A stretch of DNA of 36,447 nucleotides from Bradyrhizobium jicamae (GCF_018130215.1 NZ_JAFCKQ010000065.1:1-36447); one strand, 5' to 3'. Positions 25,878 to 33,708 are shown, numbered from the stretch's first letter. Made by a program: numbers and translations. Notes: generated by a model from the sequence alone, not told the origin.

Positions 25878-25903
25878 GGCGGCGGCAGCTGAATGCCGCC
25901 GCC
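25878..25903. terminator. Bidirectional terminator hairpin between convergent genes
   Basis: A perfect 10-bp GC-rich stem (25878-25887 with 25894-25903) and a 6-nt loop fill the 33-bp gap between the convergent pump and CoA-ligase genes. No long U tract is present on either side, so it may work as a transcription barrier or RNA-end stabiliser. Confidence 0.6.
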
Positions 25904-27547
25904 TCAGCTCGCTTCCCGGAGCTTGAAGCGCTGGATCTTCCCGGTCTGGGTCTTCGGCAGCGCCTCCACGAAGGAAATGGCGCGGGGATATTTGTAGGGC
26001 GCGATCGTCGCCTTGACGTAGTCCTGCAGCAGCTTGACTTCGCCATCATCGTTGCGCGCGCCCTGCTTCAGCACGACGAAGGCCGACACGATCTGTCCGC
26101 GCTCCGTGTCGGGCGCGCCGATCACGGCGCATTCGGCTACGTCGGGATGCCCGAGCAGCGCCGCCTCGACCTCGGGACCGGCGATGTTGTAGCCCGCCGA
26201 GATGATCATGTCGTCGGCCCGCGCGACAAAAGACAGCCGGCCGTTCTCGTCGCTGACGAAGGCATCGCCAGTAACGTTCCAGCCGTCACGGACATAATTG
26301 GTTTGCCTGGCGTCGGCGAGATAGCGGCAGCCGGTCGGGCCGCGGACCGCGAGCTTGCCGACCGTCCCCGGCGGCAACTCGTTCATGTCTTCATCGACGA
26401 CCTTGGCTTCATAACCGGTGACGGGGTTGCCGGTCGTACCGCCGACGGCGCTGCCGGCGCGGTTGGTGATGAAGATGTGCAGCAATTCGGTGCTTCCGAT
26501 GCCATCGAGAATCGGCTTGCCGGTTTTCCTGGTCCAGTTCTCGAATACCGGTGCCGGCAGCGTCTCGCCGGCCGAGACCGCAAGTCGCAGCGACGACAGA
26601 TCGGCGCCCTTGTCCATCGCCGCCATCATTGCGCGATAGGCGGTCGGCGCGGTGAAGCAGATCGTCGCCTTGTAGGTCTCGATGATCCTGATCATCTCGC
26701 TCGGCGCAGCGTTCTCCAGCAGCGTCGCAGTCGCCCCGAACCGCAGCGGGAAGATTGCGAGCCCGCCAAGACCGAAGGTGAAAGCGAGCGGCGGCGAGCC
26801 GACGAATACATCATCCGGCGTCACCTTCAGCACTTCCCTTGCGTAACCGTCGGCCACGATCAGGAGATCACGGTGGAAATGCATCGTCGCCTTCGGCTCG
26901 CCCGTCGTGCCCGAGGTGAAGCCGAGCAGCGCAACATCGTCACGGCCGGTCTTCACCGCCGCGAACTTCACCGGCTTGTTCAGCGCGATGCGATCGAGCT
27001 CGGCGTCATGGTTCTGCGTGCCGTCGAAATTGACCACCTGCCTGAGGAATTTGCTGGTCTTGGCGCAGGCGACCAGTTCGTCCGCAATGCGGCTGTCGGT
27101 CAGCGCCAGCGCGATCTCGGCCTTGTCGACGATCTTGGCCAGTTCGCCCGCGCGCAGCATCGGCATGGTGTTGACGACGACGGCGCCTGCCTTGGTCGCG
27201 GCGAGCCAGGCCGCGACCAGCGCCGGATTGTTGCCGGAGCGGATCAGCACGCGATTGCCGGGCTTGACGCCGTAATTCTCCACCAGCGCATGCGCCAGGC
27301 GGTTCGACCAGTCGGCCAGTTCCTTGTAGGTGCGCTGCCGGCCATTGCCGATCAGCGCGATGTTGTCGCCCATCCCCTTCTCGACGATGCGGTCGGTGAG
27401 CTCGACCGCGGCGTTGAGATAGTCGGGATACTGGAATTCGGGACGGTCGAGCAGCAGCTTTGGCCATTGATCCGGCGGCGGCAGATTGCGCCGCGCGAAA
27501 TCGTCGACATGCCCCGATGGGCCAAGCCCGGGAAATTCACCTGACAT
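25904..27547 (-). CDS. abmG: 2-aminobenzoate (anthranilate)-CoA ligase
   Basis: This 547-aa adenylate-forming enzyme of the benzoate-CoA ligase group activates an aromatic acid with ATP and CoA. The P-loop is TSGTTGEPK at 211-219, SAGETLP and DGIGSTELLHIFITNR mark the acyl-binding region, and the hinge and C-terminal catalytic lysine lie in LPKTQTGKIQRFKL. The GSTELLHIF motif and the N-terminus SGHVDDFARRNLPPPDQWP match 2-aminobenzoate-CoA ligases. The 2-aminobenzoyl-CoA monooxygenase/reductase gene in the same island strongly supports that substrate. A palindrome shared with the monooxygenase operon lies about 92 bp upstream. Benzoate or other substituted benzoates remain possible. Confidence 0.85.
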   Translation of the reverse strand: MSGEFPGLGPSGHVDDFARRNLPPPDQWPKLLLDRPEFQYPDYLNAAVELTDRIVEKGMGDNIALIGNGRQRTYKELADWSNRLAHALVENYGVKPGNRVLIRSGNNPALVAAWLAATKAGAVVVNTMPMLRAGELAKIVDKAEIALALTDSRIADELVACAKTSKFLRQVVNFDGTQNHDAELDRIALNKPVKFAAVKTGRDDVALLGFTSGTTGEPKATMHFHRDLLIVADGYAREVLKVTPDDVFVGSPPLAFTFGLGGLAIFPLRFGATATLLENAAPSEMIRIIETYKATICFTAPTAYRAMMAAMDKGADLSSLRLAVSAGETLPAPVFENWTRKTGKPILDGIGSTELLHIFITNRAGSAVGGTTGNPVTGYEAKVVDEDMNELPPGTVGKLAVRGPTGCRYLADARQTNYVRDGWNVTGDAFVSDENGRLSFVARADDMIISAGYNIAGPEVEAALLGHPDVAECAVIGAPDTERGQIVSAFVVLKQGARNDDGEVKLLQDYVKATIAPYKYPRAISFVEALPKTQTGKIQRFKLREAS

Positions 27548-27639
27548 TCGATTGCCCTCGCTTTCGATTCAGAAAGGCCAAGACCAGCATCGAGAAGACC
27601 AAGATCGGGGACGCCCGGCAGCGTACCAACCTGGAAATC

Positions 27640-27659
27640 ATTTTATACTTAAAATAATT
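27640..27659 (-). promoter_or_regulatory. Shared AT-rich palindromic operator, copy 1 (ligase gene)
   Basis: The 20-bp sequence ATTTTATACTTAAAATAATT, with symmetric core TTTTA-N4-TAAAA at 27641-27654, is identical to 36077-36096 upstream of the monooxygenase operon and has the same orientation relative to its target gene. The size and symmetry suit a MarR-family dimer. It may also contain the -10 region of the promoter. Confidence 0.65.
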
Positions 27660-27696
27660 TGGCGCAAGGGCGGAAATCAGAAAAACCCGGCGCCTG

Positions 27697-27860
27697 TCAG
27701 ATCTGGGTGAGCTCTTTCAGCCGCCGCACCATCCGGCTCCGGCGCGATCGCGGTGAAGTGATTGGCGTCGACCACGACACCGAACCGCGTGGCCGGCCAA
27801 CTGCGCCGGTCTTTCTGGCACCCGGGCGCGGTTGTCGTGCGCGACCTGGCAGTCGATGCC
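27697..27860 (-). pseudogene. Possible 3' remnant of an alpha/beta-hydrolase gene
   Basis: On the minus strand one frame reads SWPATRFGVVVDANHFTAIA. A shift by one frame then gives RMVRRLKELTQI and a TGA at 27699-27697. The order ANHFTAIAPL followed by a short helix and stop is the usual C-terminus of alpha/beta hydrolases around the catalytic histidine (here in ANHF). The frame break and the lack of a matching N-terminal part argue for a decayed gene just downstream of the MarR gene. Recognition rests on a short stretch. Confidence 0.35.
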
Positions 27861-27870
27861 GGTCACGCCG

Positions 27871-28365
27871 TCACGTCGTTCTGGTCCTTGCGGCGCGCTG
27901 CGCCGAACCCTTGGTCTTGGCCAGCAGGCGCATCAGCTCGCGGATGTCCTTGGGCGAGAGGTCGCCGAAGATATCCGCGATCCATTTCTCATGCTCGATC
28001 GCCATCTTGCGGAATTCGGCGCGGCCGAGTTTGGTCAATCGGATGAACTGGACGCGGCGGTCGGTCTCCGAGGTGCGGCGGTCGATATGACCGGACTCGA
28101 CCAGACGCTCGACGAGGCCGGTGACGTTGCCGTTGGAGACCATCATCCGTTTCGACAGATCCGACAGCGTCATGCCGTCGGACACCTTGTCGAGCTGGGC
28201 CATCAGGTCGAAGCGCGGCAGCGTGACGTCGAACCGTTCGCGCAGGCGGCCGCGCACCTCGCCTTCGATCAGGGTGGTGCAGGTCAACAGGCGGAGCCAT
28301 AGCCTGAGCTCGGTGCCGTGGTCATCGGGGAGCTCGACGGCTTTGGTTTCGGAATCGAGGGTCAT
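27871..28365 (-). CDS. MarR-family transcriptional regulator
   Basis: This 164-aa regulator has the MarR winged helix-turn-helix in the middle (SDGMTLSDLSKRMMVSNGNV, then TGLVERLVESGHIDRR with the wing TSETDRRVQFIRLTKLG), flanked by dimerisation helices. The frame is open upstream, but ATG 28365 gives the normal family length. It is divergent from the binding-protein gene and lies inside the aromatic-CoA island. MarR proteins such as BadR and CouR control comparable CoA-dependent aromatic pathways using the CoA thioester as ligand, so 2-aminobenzoyl-CoA sensing is a reasonable inference. Confidence 0.92.
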   Translation of the reverse strand: MTLDSETKAVELPDDHGTELRLWLRLLTCTTLIEGEVRGRLRERFDVTLPRFDLMAQLDKVSDGMTLSDLSKRMMVSNGNVTGLVERLVESGHIDRRTSETDRRVQFIRLTKLGRAEFRKMAIEHEKWIADIFGDLSPKDIRELMRLLAKTKGSAQRAARTRTT

Positions 28366-28641
28366 GCGACAATGGCGCCTTGGCTTTTCCGGGTCGGACC
28401 GGTTGTTTTGAGCTTCAAACAATTCGCGGCGCGCCGCAAGGAGAATTGCGAATCCCGGGCGATTTTGCCTGAGCAGCCGCGCAATTTCTTTAACCTTCAA
28501 GCAATTGGCGCGCGCCTTGCATGCAAGACGCTCCTTGCTCTGATGCGCTGCCACATCGCTTGCGGCGGTCGCGCTCGTCAGAATAAGCTGAGGCCAAGAC
28601 TTTGAAAAAGGCATCATCGCAACCGAGGTCGGGGGAGCAAC
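28366..28641. promoter_or_regulatory. Divergent marR / binding-protein control region
   Basis: Three symmetric or repeated elements stand out. TTTGA-GCT-TCAAA (28407-28419) lies about 42 bp upstream of marR. CTTCAAACAATT (28413-28424) recurs as CTTCAAGCAATT (28495-28506), 82 bp apart, which is close to eight helical turns. A perfect 12-bp palindrome, CTTGCATGCAAG, is at 28516-28527. These are candidates for MarR autoregulation and control of the binding-protein gene. They do not resemble the shared AT-rich operator. Confidence 0.5.
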
Positions 28642-29805
28642 ATGAAACAGCTGAAGTTTGCAATACTGGCGACCGTGCTCGGGGTCGTGATCTCTCCGGC
28701 CATCGCGCAGGAGAAGATCAAGATCGGCGTGATCGTGACGACCTCCGGCCCGGCCGCGGCGCTCGGCCAGCAGGTGCGTGACGGCTTTGCGCTCGCCGTC
28801 AAGGATCTCGGTGGCAAGATGGCCGGCCGCGACGTCGAGGTCATCAACGCCGACGACGAACTCAAGCCCGACGCCGCCGTCACCAAGGTGCGCGGGCTCC
28901 TGGAGCGCGACAAGGTCGACTTCGTGGTCGGCCCGATCTTCTCCAACATCCTGCTGGCGATCCACCGCCCGGTCACCGACAGCAAGACCTTCCTGATCAG
29001 CCCGAATGCCGGGCCCTCCAGCTATGCCGGCAAGGAGTGCAACCCGTTCTTCTACGTGACGTCGTACCAGAACGACCAGGTGCACGAGATCCTCGGCAAG
29101 GTCGCGCAGGATCGCGGTTACAAGCGCGTCTACCTGCTGGTGCCGAACTACCAGGCCGGGCGCGATTCCGTCGCGGGCTTCAAGCTCGACTACAAGGGCG
29201 AGATCGTCGAGGAATCCTACACGCCGCTGAACACGCTGGACTTCCAGCCCGAACTCTCCAAGATCGCCGCGCTGAAGCCGGATGCGCTGTTCACCTTCAT
29301 GCCCGGCGGCATGGGCGTGAATCTCGTGAAGCAGTACAAGCAGGCCGGCGCGACCGTGCCGGTTCTCTCCGCCTTCACGGTCGATGAATCCACCCTGCCC
29401 GCGCAGCAGGACGCCGCGGTCGGCATGTTCGGCGGTGCGAACTGGGCGCCGAACCTCGACAATGCCGGGAGCAAGAAGTTCGTTGCCGAATACGAGGCGG
29501 CCTATAACGGCGTGCCCGGCACCTACGCGATGCAGGCCTATGACACGGCGATGCTGATCGACAGTGCGGTCAGGGCGGTGAAGGGCGACCTCTCCAACAA
29601 GGACGCTGTCGCAGCCGCGCTGAAGAAGGCCGACTTCACCTCGCTGCGCGGTAACTTCAAATTCAACACCAACGGCTATCCGATCCAGGACTTCTACCTC
29701 ACCAAGGTGGCGAAGCGGCCGGACGGCAAGTTCCAGACCGAGATCGTGGAGAAGGTGTTTTCCAACTACGGCGACCGCTACGCCAAGGACTGTGCCGCCA
29801 AATAG
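28642..29805 (+). CDS. ABC transporter periplasmic binding protein, Leu/Ile/Val (aromatic-acid) type
   Basis: This 387-aa type I periplasmic-binding protein of the HAAT family has a signal peptide about 1-22 (KQLKFAILATVLGVVISPAIAQ). Domain landmarks include IGVIVTTSGPAAALGQQVRDG, VDFVVGPIFSNILLA, LISPNAGPSSYAG and TYAMQAYDTAMLIDSAV. In Bradyrhizobium and Rhodopseudomonas many members of this group bind aromatic acids rather than amino acids, and the neighbourhood favours 2-aminobenzoate or a related compound. No permease or ATPase gene is in the window, so the rest of the transporter must be encoded elsewhere. A GGGGG-type Shine-Dalgarno precedes the ATG. The cupin gene follows after 15 bp. 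Confidence 0.9.
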   Translation: MKQLKFAILATVLGVVISPAIAQEKIKIGVIVTTSGPAAALGQQVRDGFALAVKDLGGKMAGRDVEVINADDELKPDAAVTKVRGLLERDKVDFVVGPIFSNILLAIHRPVTDSKTFLISPNAGPSSYAGKECNPFFYVTSYQNDQVHEILGKVAQDRGYKRVYLLVPNYQAGRDSVAGFKLDYKGEIVEESYTPLNTLDFQPELSKIAALKPDALFTFMPGGMGVNLVKQYKQAGATVPVLSAFTVDESTLPAQQDAAVGMFGGANWAPNLDNAGSKKFVAEYEAAYNGVPGTYAMQAYDTAMLIDSAVRAVKGDLSNKDAVAAALKKADFTSLRGNFKFNTNGYPIQDFYLTKVAKRPDGKFQTEIVEKVFSNYGDRYAKDCAAK

Positions 29806-29820
29806 ATCGCAGGAGCAGAC

Positions 29821-30279
29821 ATGACCATGAAAGACGAGATCGCCGGAATCACCCGCGCCAACGAGGGCATCCAGGGCATTTCCTGGAGCATCCTCGGCCA
29901 GACCTATGTGCCGAAGAGCCGCACCGAGCATTCCTTCTCCTGGCACGCGACGTTCCCGCCGGGCACCTTCGTGCCGCCGCACATCCACCCCGACCAGGAC
30001 GAGTATCTCTACATCCTCGAGGGCAAGCTGGATTTCATGCTGGACGGCGCCGATGAATCCGCCACGCCCGGCGACCTGGTTCGGCTGCCGATGGGCAAGC
30101 CGCACGGCATCTTCAACAAGTCGCAGCAGCCGGCCAAGACCCTGTTCTGGGTATCGCCGACCCGCAGGCTGTACGACCTGTTCTGGGCGATCCACAACAT
30201 GAAGGAGCAGAACCCGGATGACGTGGTGCGGCTCGCCGCCGAGCACAACATCCACTTCCTGCCCCCGCCTCCGGCGTAA
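29821..30279 (+). CDS. Single-domain cupin protein
   Basis: This 152-aa cupin has motif 1 with metal ligands His54, His56 and Glu61 (PPHIHPDQDEYLYILEGKL) and motif 2 with His95 (LPMGKPHGIF). It is small and has no other domain. Metal-binding cupins include dioxygenases, isomerases and small-molecule binders, and the activity cannot be chosen from sequence. It is co-oriented with and 15 bp after the binding protein, and convergent with the FAD monooxygenase 14 bp away, which suggests a part in the same aromatic metabolism. Confidence 0.88.
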   Translation: MTMKDEIAGITRANEGIQGISWSILGQTYVPKSRTEHSFSWHATFPPGTFVPPHIHPDQDEYLYILEGKLDFMLDGADESATPGDLVRLPMGKPHGIFNKSQQPAKTLFWVSPTRRLYDLFWAIHNMKEQNPDDVVRLAAEHNIHFLPPPPA

Positions 30280-30293
30280 CCAATCCGCCTCGG

Positions 30294-31535
30294 CTATTGC
30301 CGCGCCACCACGCGCGCGGCAAAGCCGGCCTTGGCGGCATAGCCGCGCACGATCGCCTCGCGCGCCTCGTAGTTCAGGATGGTGTCGACGTCGGTAAAGC
30401 CCTGCGGCGCGAGTTGCTCGACGGCGTCGATCACGCCCTCCGGCCCGCCGCGCCGATTTGAGGCGACGATGTCAGCGGTCATCGGCAACCTCTGCCGCTC
30501 ATAGGCAACCAGCGCCTGGCGCGGATGCTCCGACCGCGCCAGCGCATCGGCAAGGCAGCGCGCATCGAGGATCGCCTGCGACGCGCCGTTCGAGCCGACC
30601 GGATACATCGGATGCGCGGCATCGCCGAGCAGCGTGACGCGGCCGCTCGACCAATAGGGCAGCGGATCGCGGTCGCAGCACGGATATTCCCAGAATTCCG
30701 GCGTCGCGCCGATCAGCCCGGCGAAGTCGACCTGCGGGATCGTGAAGCTCGTGACATAGGGCATCATCTCCTCGCGGCGGCCGAGATTGGACCAGCCTTC
30801 GCGGCGCGGCGGCGGCGAGGTGCCGTCGCCGATCCGCACCAGCACCGCCCAATTGGTCAGGCGGCTTGCCGGGCTTGATCCGGGCGCGATCGGATAGATC
30901 ACGGCCTTCGCATTCAGCCCGCCGGCTATGATCATCGAGCGCCCGGTCAGGAACGCCGGCCAGTCGGTGGCGCCGCGCCACAGCATCAGGCCGTTCCAGC
31001 ACGGGCCGCCCTCGTTCGGAAACAGCGTCTCGCGCACCTTGGAATGGATGCCGTCGGCGCCGATCAGGATGTCGCCGCGCGCGGTGTGGACATGGCAGCC
31101 GGCTCGATCGAAGAAATGGGCCGACACGCCGCCTTCGTCCTGCGTGAAGGAGCCGAGCCGGCAGCCGGTGTGGATCGCATCGGCGCCGAGGCGTTCGATC
31201 ACCGCCTGATGGATCACGCCCTGGAGGCGGCCACGATGGATCGAGAATTGCGGCACCTCGTGGCCGGCATCCAGCCCACGCTTCTCATGCCAGACCTGCT
31301 GGCCATGGCGGGTCAGGTAGAACAGCTCATGGGTGCGGATCGCGACGTCGTCGAGCCTGTCGAGCAGGCCGAGCCCGGCCAGTTCGCGGATCGCGTGCGG
31401 CAGCGTATTGATGCCGACACCGAGCTCGCGGATGGTGTCCGACTGCTCGTAGAGCTCGCAACCGATGCCGCGCGCGCGCAGCATCAGAGCCGTGGTGAGG
31501 CCGCCGATTCCGCCTCCGACGACAATCGCCTTCAT
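30294..31535 (-). CDS. FAD-dependent monooxygenase (UbiH/PhzS-like, class A)
   Basis: This 413-aa group A flavoprotein has GGGIGGLTTAL at 7-17 for the ADP moiety, the DG motif GADGIHSKVRE, and GDAAHPMYPVGSNGASQAI for the flavin ribityl contact. Such enzymes hydroxylate activated aromatics using NAD(P)H and O2. The start at ATG 31535, behind an AAGGA box, replaces a longer open frame. It is on the same strand as the 2-aminobenzoyl-CoA operon, 145 bp after the RidA gene, so it could be its last gene or a separate unit. The substrate may be an aromatic acid related to anthranilate. This is inference from context. Confidence 0.87.
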   Translation of the reverse strand: MKAIVVGGGIGGLTTALMLRARGIGCELYEQSDTIRELGVGINTLPHAIRELAGLGLLDRLDDVAIRTHELFYLTRHGQQVWHEKRGLDAGHEVPQFSIHRGRLQGVIHQAVIERLGADAIHTGCRLGSFTQDEGGVSAHFFDRAGCHVHTARGDILIGADGIHSKVRETLFPNEGGPCWNGLMLWRGATDWPAFLTGRSMIIAGGLNAKAVIYPIAPGSSPASRLTNWAVLVRIGDGTSPPPRREGWSNLGRREEMMPYVTSFTIPQVDFAGLIGATPEFWEYPCCDRDPLPYWSSGRVTLLGDAAHPMYPVGSNGASQAILDARCLADALARSEHPRQALVAYERQRLPMTADIVASNRRGGPEGVIDAVEQLAPQGFTDVDTILNYEAREAIVRGYAAKAGFAARVVARQ

Positions 31536-31680
31536 CGTCCTTACTCCACTACAACAGGACGTCTTGCACCTGTTCCTAGGGTCGCACGCCGGCTCGCCCG
31601 CCCGCAAGCCGCTTTGTCATCTCCGCTCCCGCTCCGGCCGCCATCTGCCCCTTAGGTTAATGGTCCGGTCGCCGGAATGA

Positions 31681-32076
31681 TTAATCCGGCACCACCGCGA
31701 TCGCCTGGATTTCCACCTTGGCGCGGTCCTCGATCAGGCCGGCCACCTGGACCGCGGTCATCGCCGGAAAGCGCCGGCCCATGGCGTCGCGGTAGACCGT
31801 GCCGATTTCCTTCAGCCGCGCCGAATATTCCTTGCGGTCGAGCAGGTACCAGGTCATCGACACGATGTGCTCGGGCCCGGCGCCACCGGCGGCGGCGACC
31901 GCGACGATGTTGCGCAGGGTCTGCCCGATCTGCGCCACGAGATCATCGCTCTCGAACACGCATTGCCCGTTCCAGCCGATCTGGCCGGCGATGAAGATCT
32001 GTTTGCCGCGCGCGGCGACGCCGTTGGCATAGCCGATCGGCTTGGCCCATCCGTCCGGTTGCAGGATCTCGCTCAT
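31681..32076 (-). CDS. RidA/YjgF-family protein lacking the archetypal arginine
   Basis: This 131-aa protein has the chorismate-mutase-like trimer fold of RidA (FIAGQIGW, VAAAGGAGPEHIVSMTWYL, FPAMTAVQVAGL, KVEIQAIAVV). In the Escherichia coli protein, Arg105 binds the substrate carboxylate and is needed for 2-imino-acid deaminase activity. The aligned position here is Met106, while the Glu120 equivalent is kept (Glu122). The gene starts 1 bp after the crotonase stop and is the fourth gene of the monooxygenase operon. An amino-cyclohexene carbonyl-CoA has an enamine but no free carboxylate, so a Rid protein without that arginine could hydrolyse it. The function is inferred. Confidence 0.88.
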   Translation of the reverse strand: MSEILQPDGWAKPIGYANGVAARGKQIFIAGQIGWNGQCVFESDDLVAQIGQTLRNIVAVAAAGGAGPEHIVSMTWYLLDRKEYSARLKEIGTVYRDAMGRRFPAMTAVQVAGLIEDRAKVEIQAIAVVPD

Positions 32077-32077
32077 C

Positions 32078-32917
32078 TCAATTGCCCTCGAAGGCTGGTT
32101 TCTGCTTGGCGGCGAACGCGTCGAAGGCGCGGCGGAAGTCGCCGGTGACCATGCAGATCGCCTGCGCCTGTGCTTCCGACTCGATCATCTCGTCGACGCC
32201 CATCGCCCACTCCTGGTTGAACATGGTTTTTGTCACGCCATGCGCGAACCAGGGACCATCAGCCAGCGAGCGCGCCAGATCGTGCGCGGCGCCGGCAAGT
32301 TCGGCCGCGGGCACGAGGCGATTGTGGAAGCCCCACGCGAGGCCTTCGTCGGCACTCATGGCGCGGCCGGTGTAGAGCAGGTCCGCAGCGCGGCCCTGCC
32401 CGATCACGCGCGGCAACAATCCGCAGGCTCCCATGTCGGCCCCGGCGAGGCCGACGCGGGTGAACAGGAACGCGGTCTTGGCCTGCGGCGTCGCCAGCCG
32501 AAGGTCGGATGCCAGCGCCAGCATCGCGCCGGCGCCGGCGCAGATGCCGTCGATCGCGGCAACGACGATCTGCGGGCATTTGCGCATCGCGCGCACCACC
32601 TCGCCGGTCATCCGGGTGAAGGCAAGCAGGTCCGGCATCGCCATCCGCGTCAGCGGCTCGATGATCTCGAACACGTCGCCGCCGGAGCAGAAATTGCCGT
32701 CGGCGCCCGTCAGCACGATCGTGCGGACGTCGGACGCATAGCGGAGATCGCTGAAGAGCTCGCGCAACTCCTCGTAGGACTCGAAGGTCAGCGGGTTCTT
32801 CTTGTCGGGTCGGTTCAGGGTGAGGGTCGCAACGCGACCATCGTCGTCGGTCGACCAGCGGAAGTGCTTTGCGGAATAATCCTTGAATGGACGGAGCTTT
32901 GCTTTCATCTCGGACAT
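32078..32917 (-). CDS. Crotonase-superfamily (enoyl-CoA hydratase-like) protein
   Basis: This 279-aa crotonase fold protein has oxyanion-hole segments NFCSGGDVFE (75-84) and GICAGAGAML (124-133). The two glutamates of true enoyl-CoA hydratases appear to be absent: the first aligns with Met132 and the second falls in FLFTRVGL. Instead Asp161 in GLAGADMGACGLLPR aligns, by spacing to the following Arg, with the aspartate nucleophile of 4-chlorobenzoyl-CoA dehalogenase. It lies 11 bp after the SDR and just before RidA. A hydration or ring-opening step on the alicyclic CoA intermediate is plausible. The start at ATG 32917 has a GAAGGA box; the longer open frame is spurious. Confidence 0.88.
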   Translation of the reverse strand: MSEMKAKLRPFKDYSAKHFRWSTDDDGRVATLTLNRPDKKNPLTFESYEELRELFSDLRYASDVRTIVLTGADGNFCSGGDVFEIIEPLTRMAMPDLLAFTRMTGEVVRAMRKCPQIVVAAIDGICAGAGAMLALASDLRLATPQAKTAFLFTRVGLAGADMGACGLLPRVIGQGRAADLLYTGRAMSADEGLAWGFHNRLVPAAELAGAAHDLARSLADGPWFAHGVTKTMFNQEWAMGVDEMIESEAQAQAICMVTGDFRRAFDAFAAKQKPAFEGN

Positions 32918-32928
32918 GACATGTTCCT

Positions 32929-33708
32929 TCACCCGGTAAAGACCTCGCCGCCGGCAACCGCGACGGCTTGTCCGTTGATCGACGATGCGCCCTCGGAAGC
33001 CAGCCAGAGGATGGCATCGGCTACCTCCTCCGGCGTCACCAGCCTCTGCATCGGATTGACTTTTGCCAGCACCGCGCGCGCCTCCTGCTCGCTGCGCCCG
33101 GTCTTGGCGACGATGTTGGCCGCGGCATCCGCCACCAGCGGCGTATCGGTGTAGCCCGGGCAGACCGCGTTCACCGTGACGCCGCGCCGGGCATATTCCA
33201 GCGCCAGCGAGCGGGTCAGGCCGACAACGCCATGCTTGGCGGCGACATAGGCCGAAACATAGGCATAGCCGGTGAGGCCGGCGGTCGAGGCGACATTGAT
33301 CACGCGCCCGCGGCCGCGCTGCGCCATGGCGGGCAGCACGGCATGCGTCACCAGGAACACGCTGGAGAGGTTGCTCGCCAGCATGTCCGCCCACAGCGCC
33401 GCGCCGGTCTTGTCGAATGGCGCGCTTCCGGCCTTGCCGGCATTGTTGACGAGGATATCGATCGGCCCCGCCTTGGCCTCGATCTCCGCGACGCCTCTTG
33501 CGACCGCGGCCTCATCAGTCACGTCGATCGAGGCCACCACACCGGCGCGGTTGCCGAGCGATGCCGCGGTCTGCTTCAGCGCCTCGATCCGCCGCCCGGC
33601 AATGCTGACGCGTACGCCGGCCTTGGCCAGCGCGATCGCCGTTGCGGCCCCGATGCCGGTTCCCGCGCCGGTAACGAGTGCATGGGCGTTGGGCCAGAAG
33701 TGCATCAT
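32929..33708 (-). CDS. Short-chain dehydrogenase/reductase
   Basis: This 259-aa Rossmann oxidoreductase has the NAD(P) motif TGAGTGIG at 13-20, NNAG at 88-91, and a catalytic triad of Ser141, Tyr154 and Lys158 (YVAAK). The end of strand 2 reads SIAGRRIEAL; the arginine pair favours NADP(H) over NAD(H). It overlaps the monooxygenase/reductase stop by 4 bp and is second in the operon. Its likely job is oxidation or reduction of a hydroxyl/oxo group on the dearomatised ring-CoA intermediate, as 3-hydroxyacyl-CoA dehydrogenases do in beta-oxidation. Confidence 0.92.
   Translation of the reverse strand: MMHFWPNAHALVTGAGTGIGAATAIALAKAGVRVSIAGRRIEALKQTAASLGNRAGVVASIDVTDEAAVARGVAEIEAKAGPIDILVNNAGKAGSAPFDKTGAALWADMLASNLSSVFLVTHAVLPAMAQRGRGRVINVASTAGLTGYAYVSAYVAAKHGVVGLTRSLALEYARRGVTVNAVCPGYTDTPLVADAAANIVAKTGRSEQEARAVLAKVNPMQRLVTPEEVADAILWLASEGASSINGQAVAVAGGEVFTG

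Larger units (their letters stand above)
27548..27870. other. Intergenic region between CoA ligase and MarR gene
   Basis: This 323-bp region holds the ligase promoter with the AT-rich palindrome at 27640-27659. Closer to the MarR gene it contains a minus-strand stretch that looks like the degraded 3' end of an alpha/beta-hydrolase gene. The MarR and ligase genes are therefore probably separate transcripts. Confidence 0.6.

Noticed and set aside
28366..30255. Upstream part of the long minus-strand frame that ends in marR
   Set aside because: It lies antisense to the binding-protein and cupin genes. MarR homology begins only at ATG 28365.
31664..31676. Small hairpin TCCGG-TCG-CCGGA after the RidA gene
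   Set aside because: The stem is 5 bp with no T run, so it is too weak to call a terminator.
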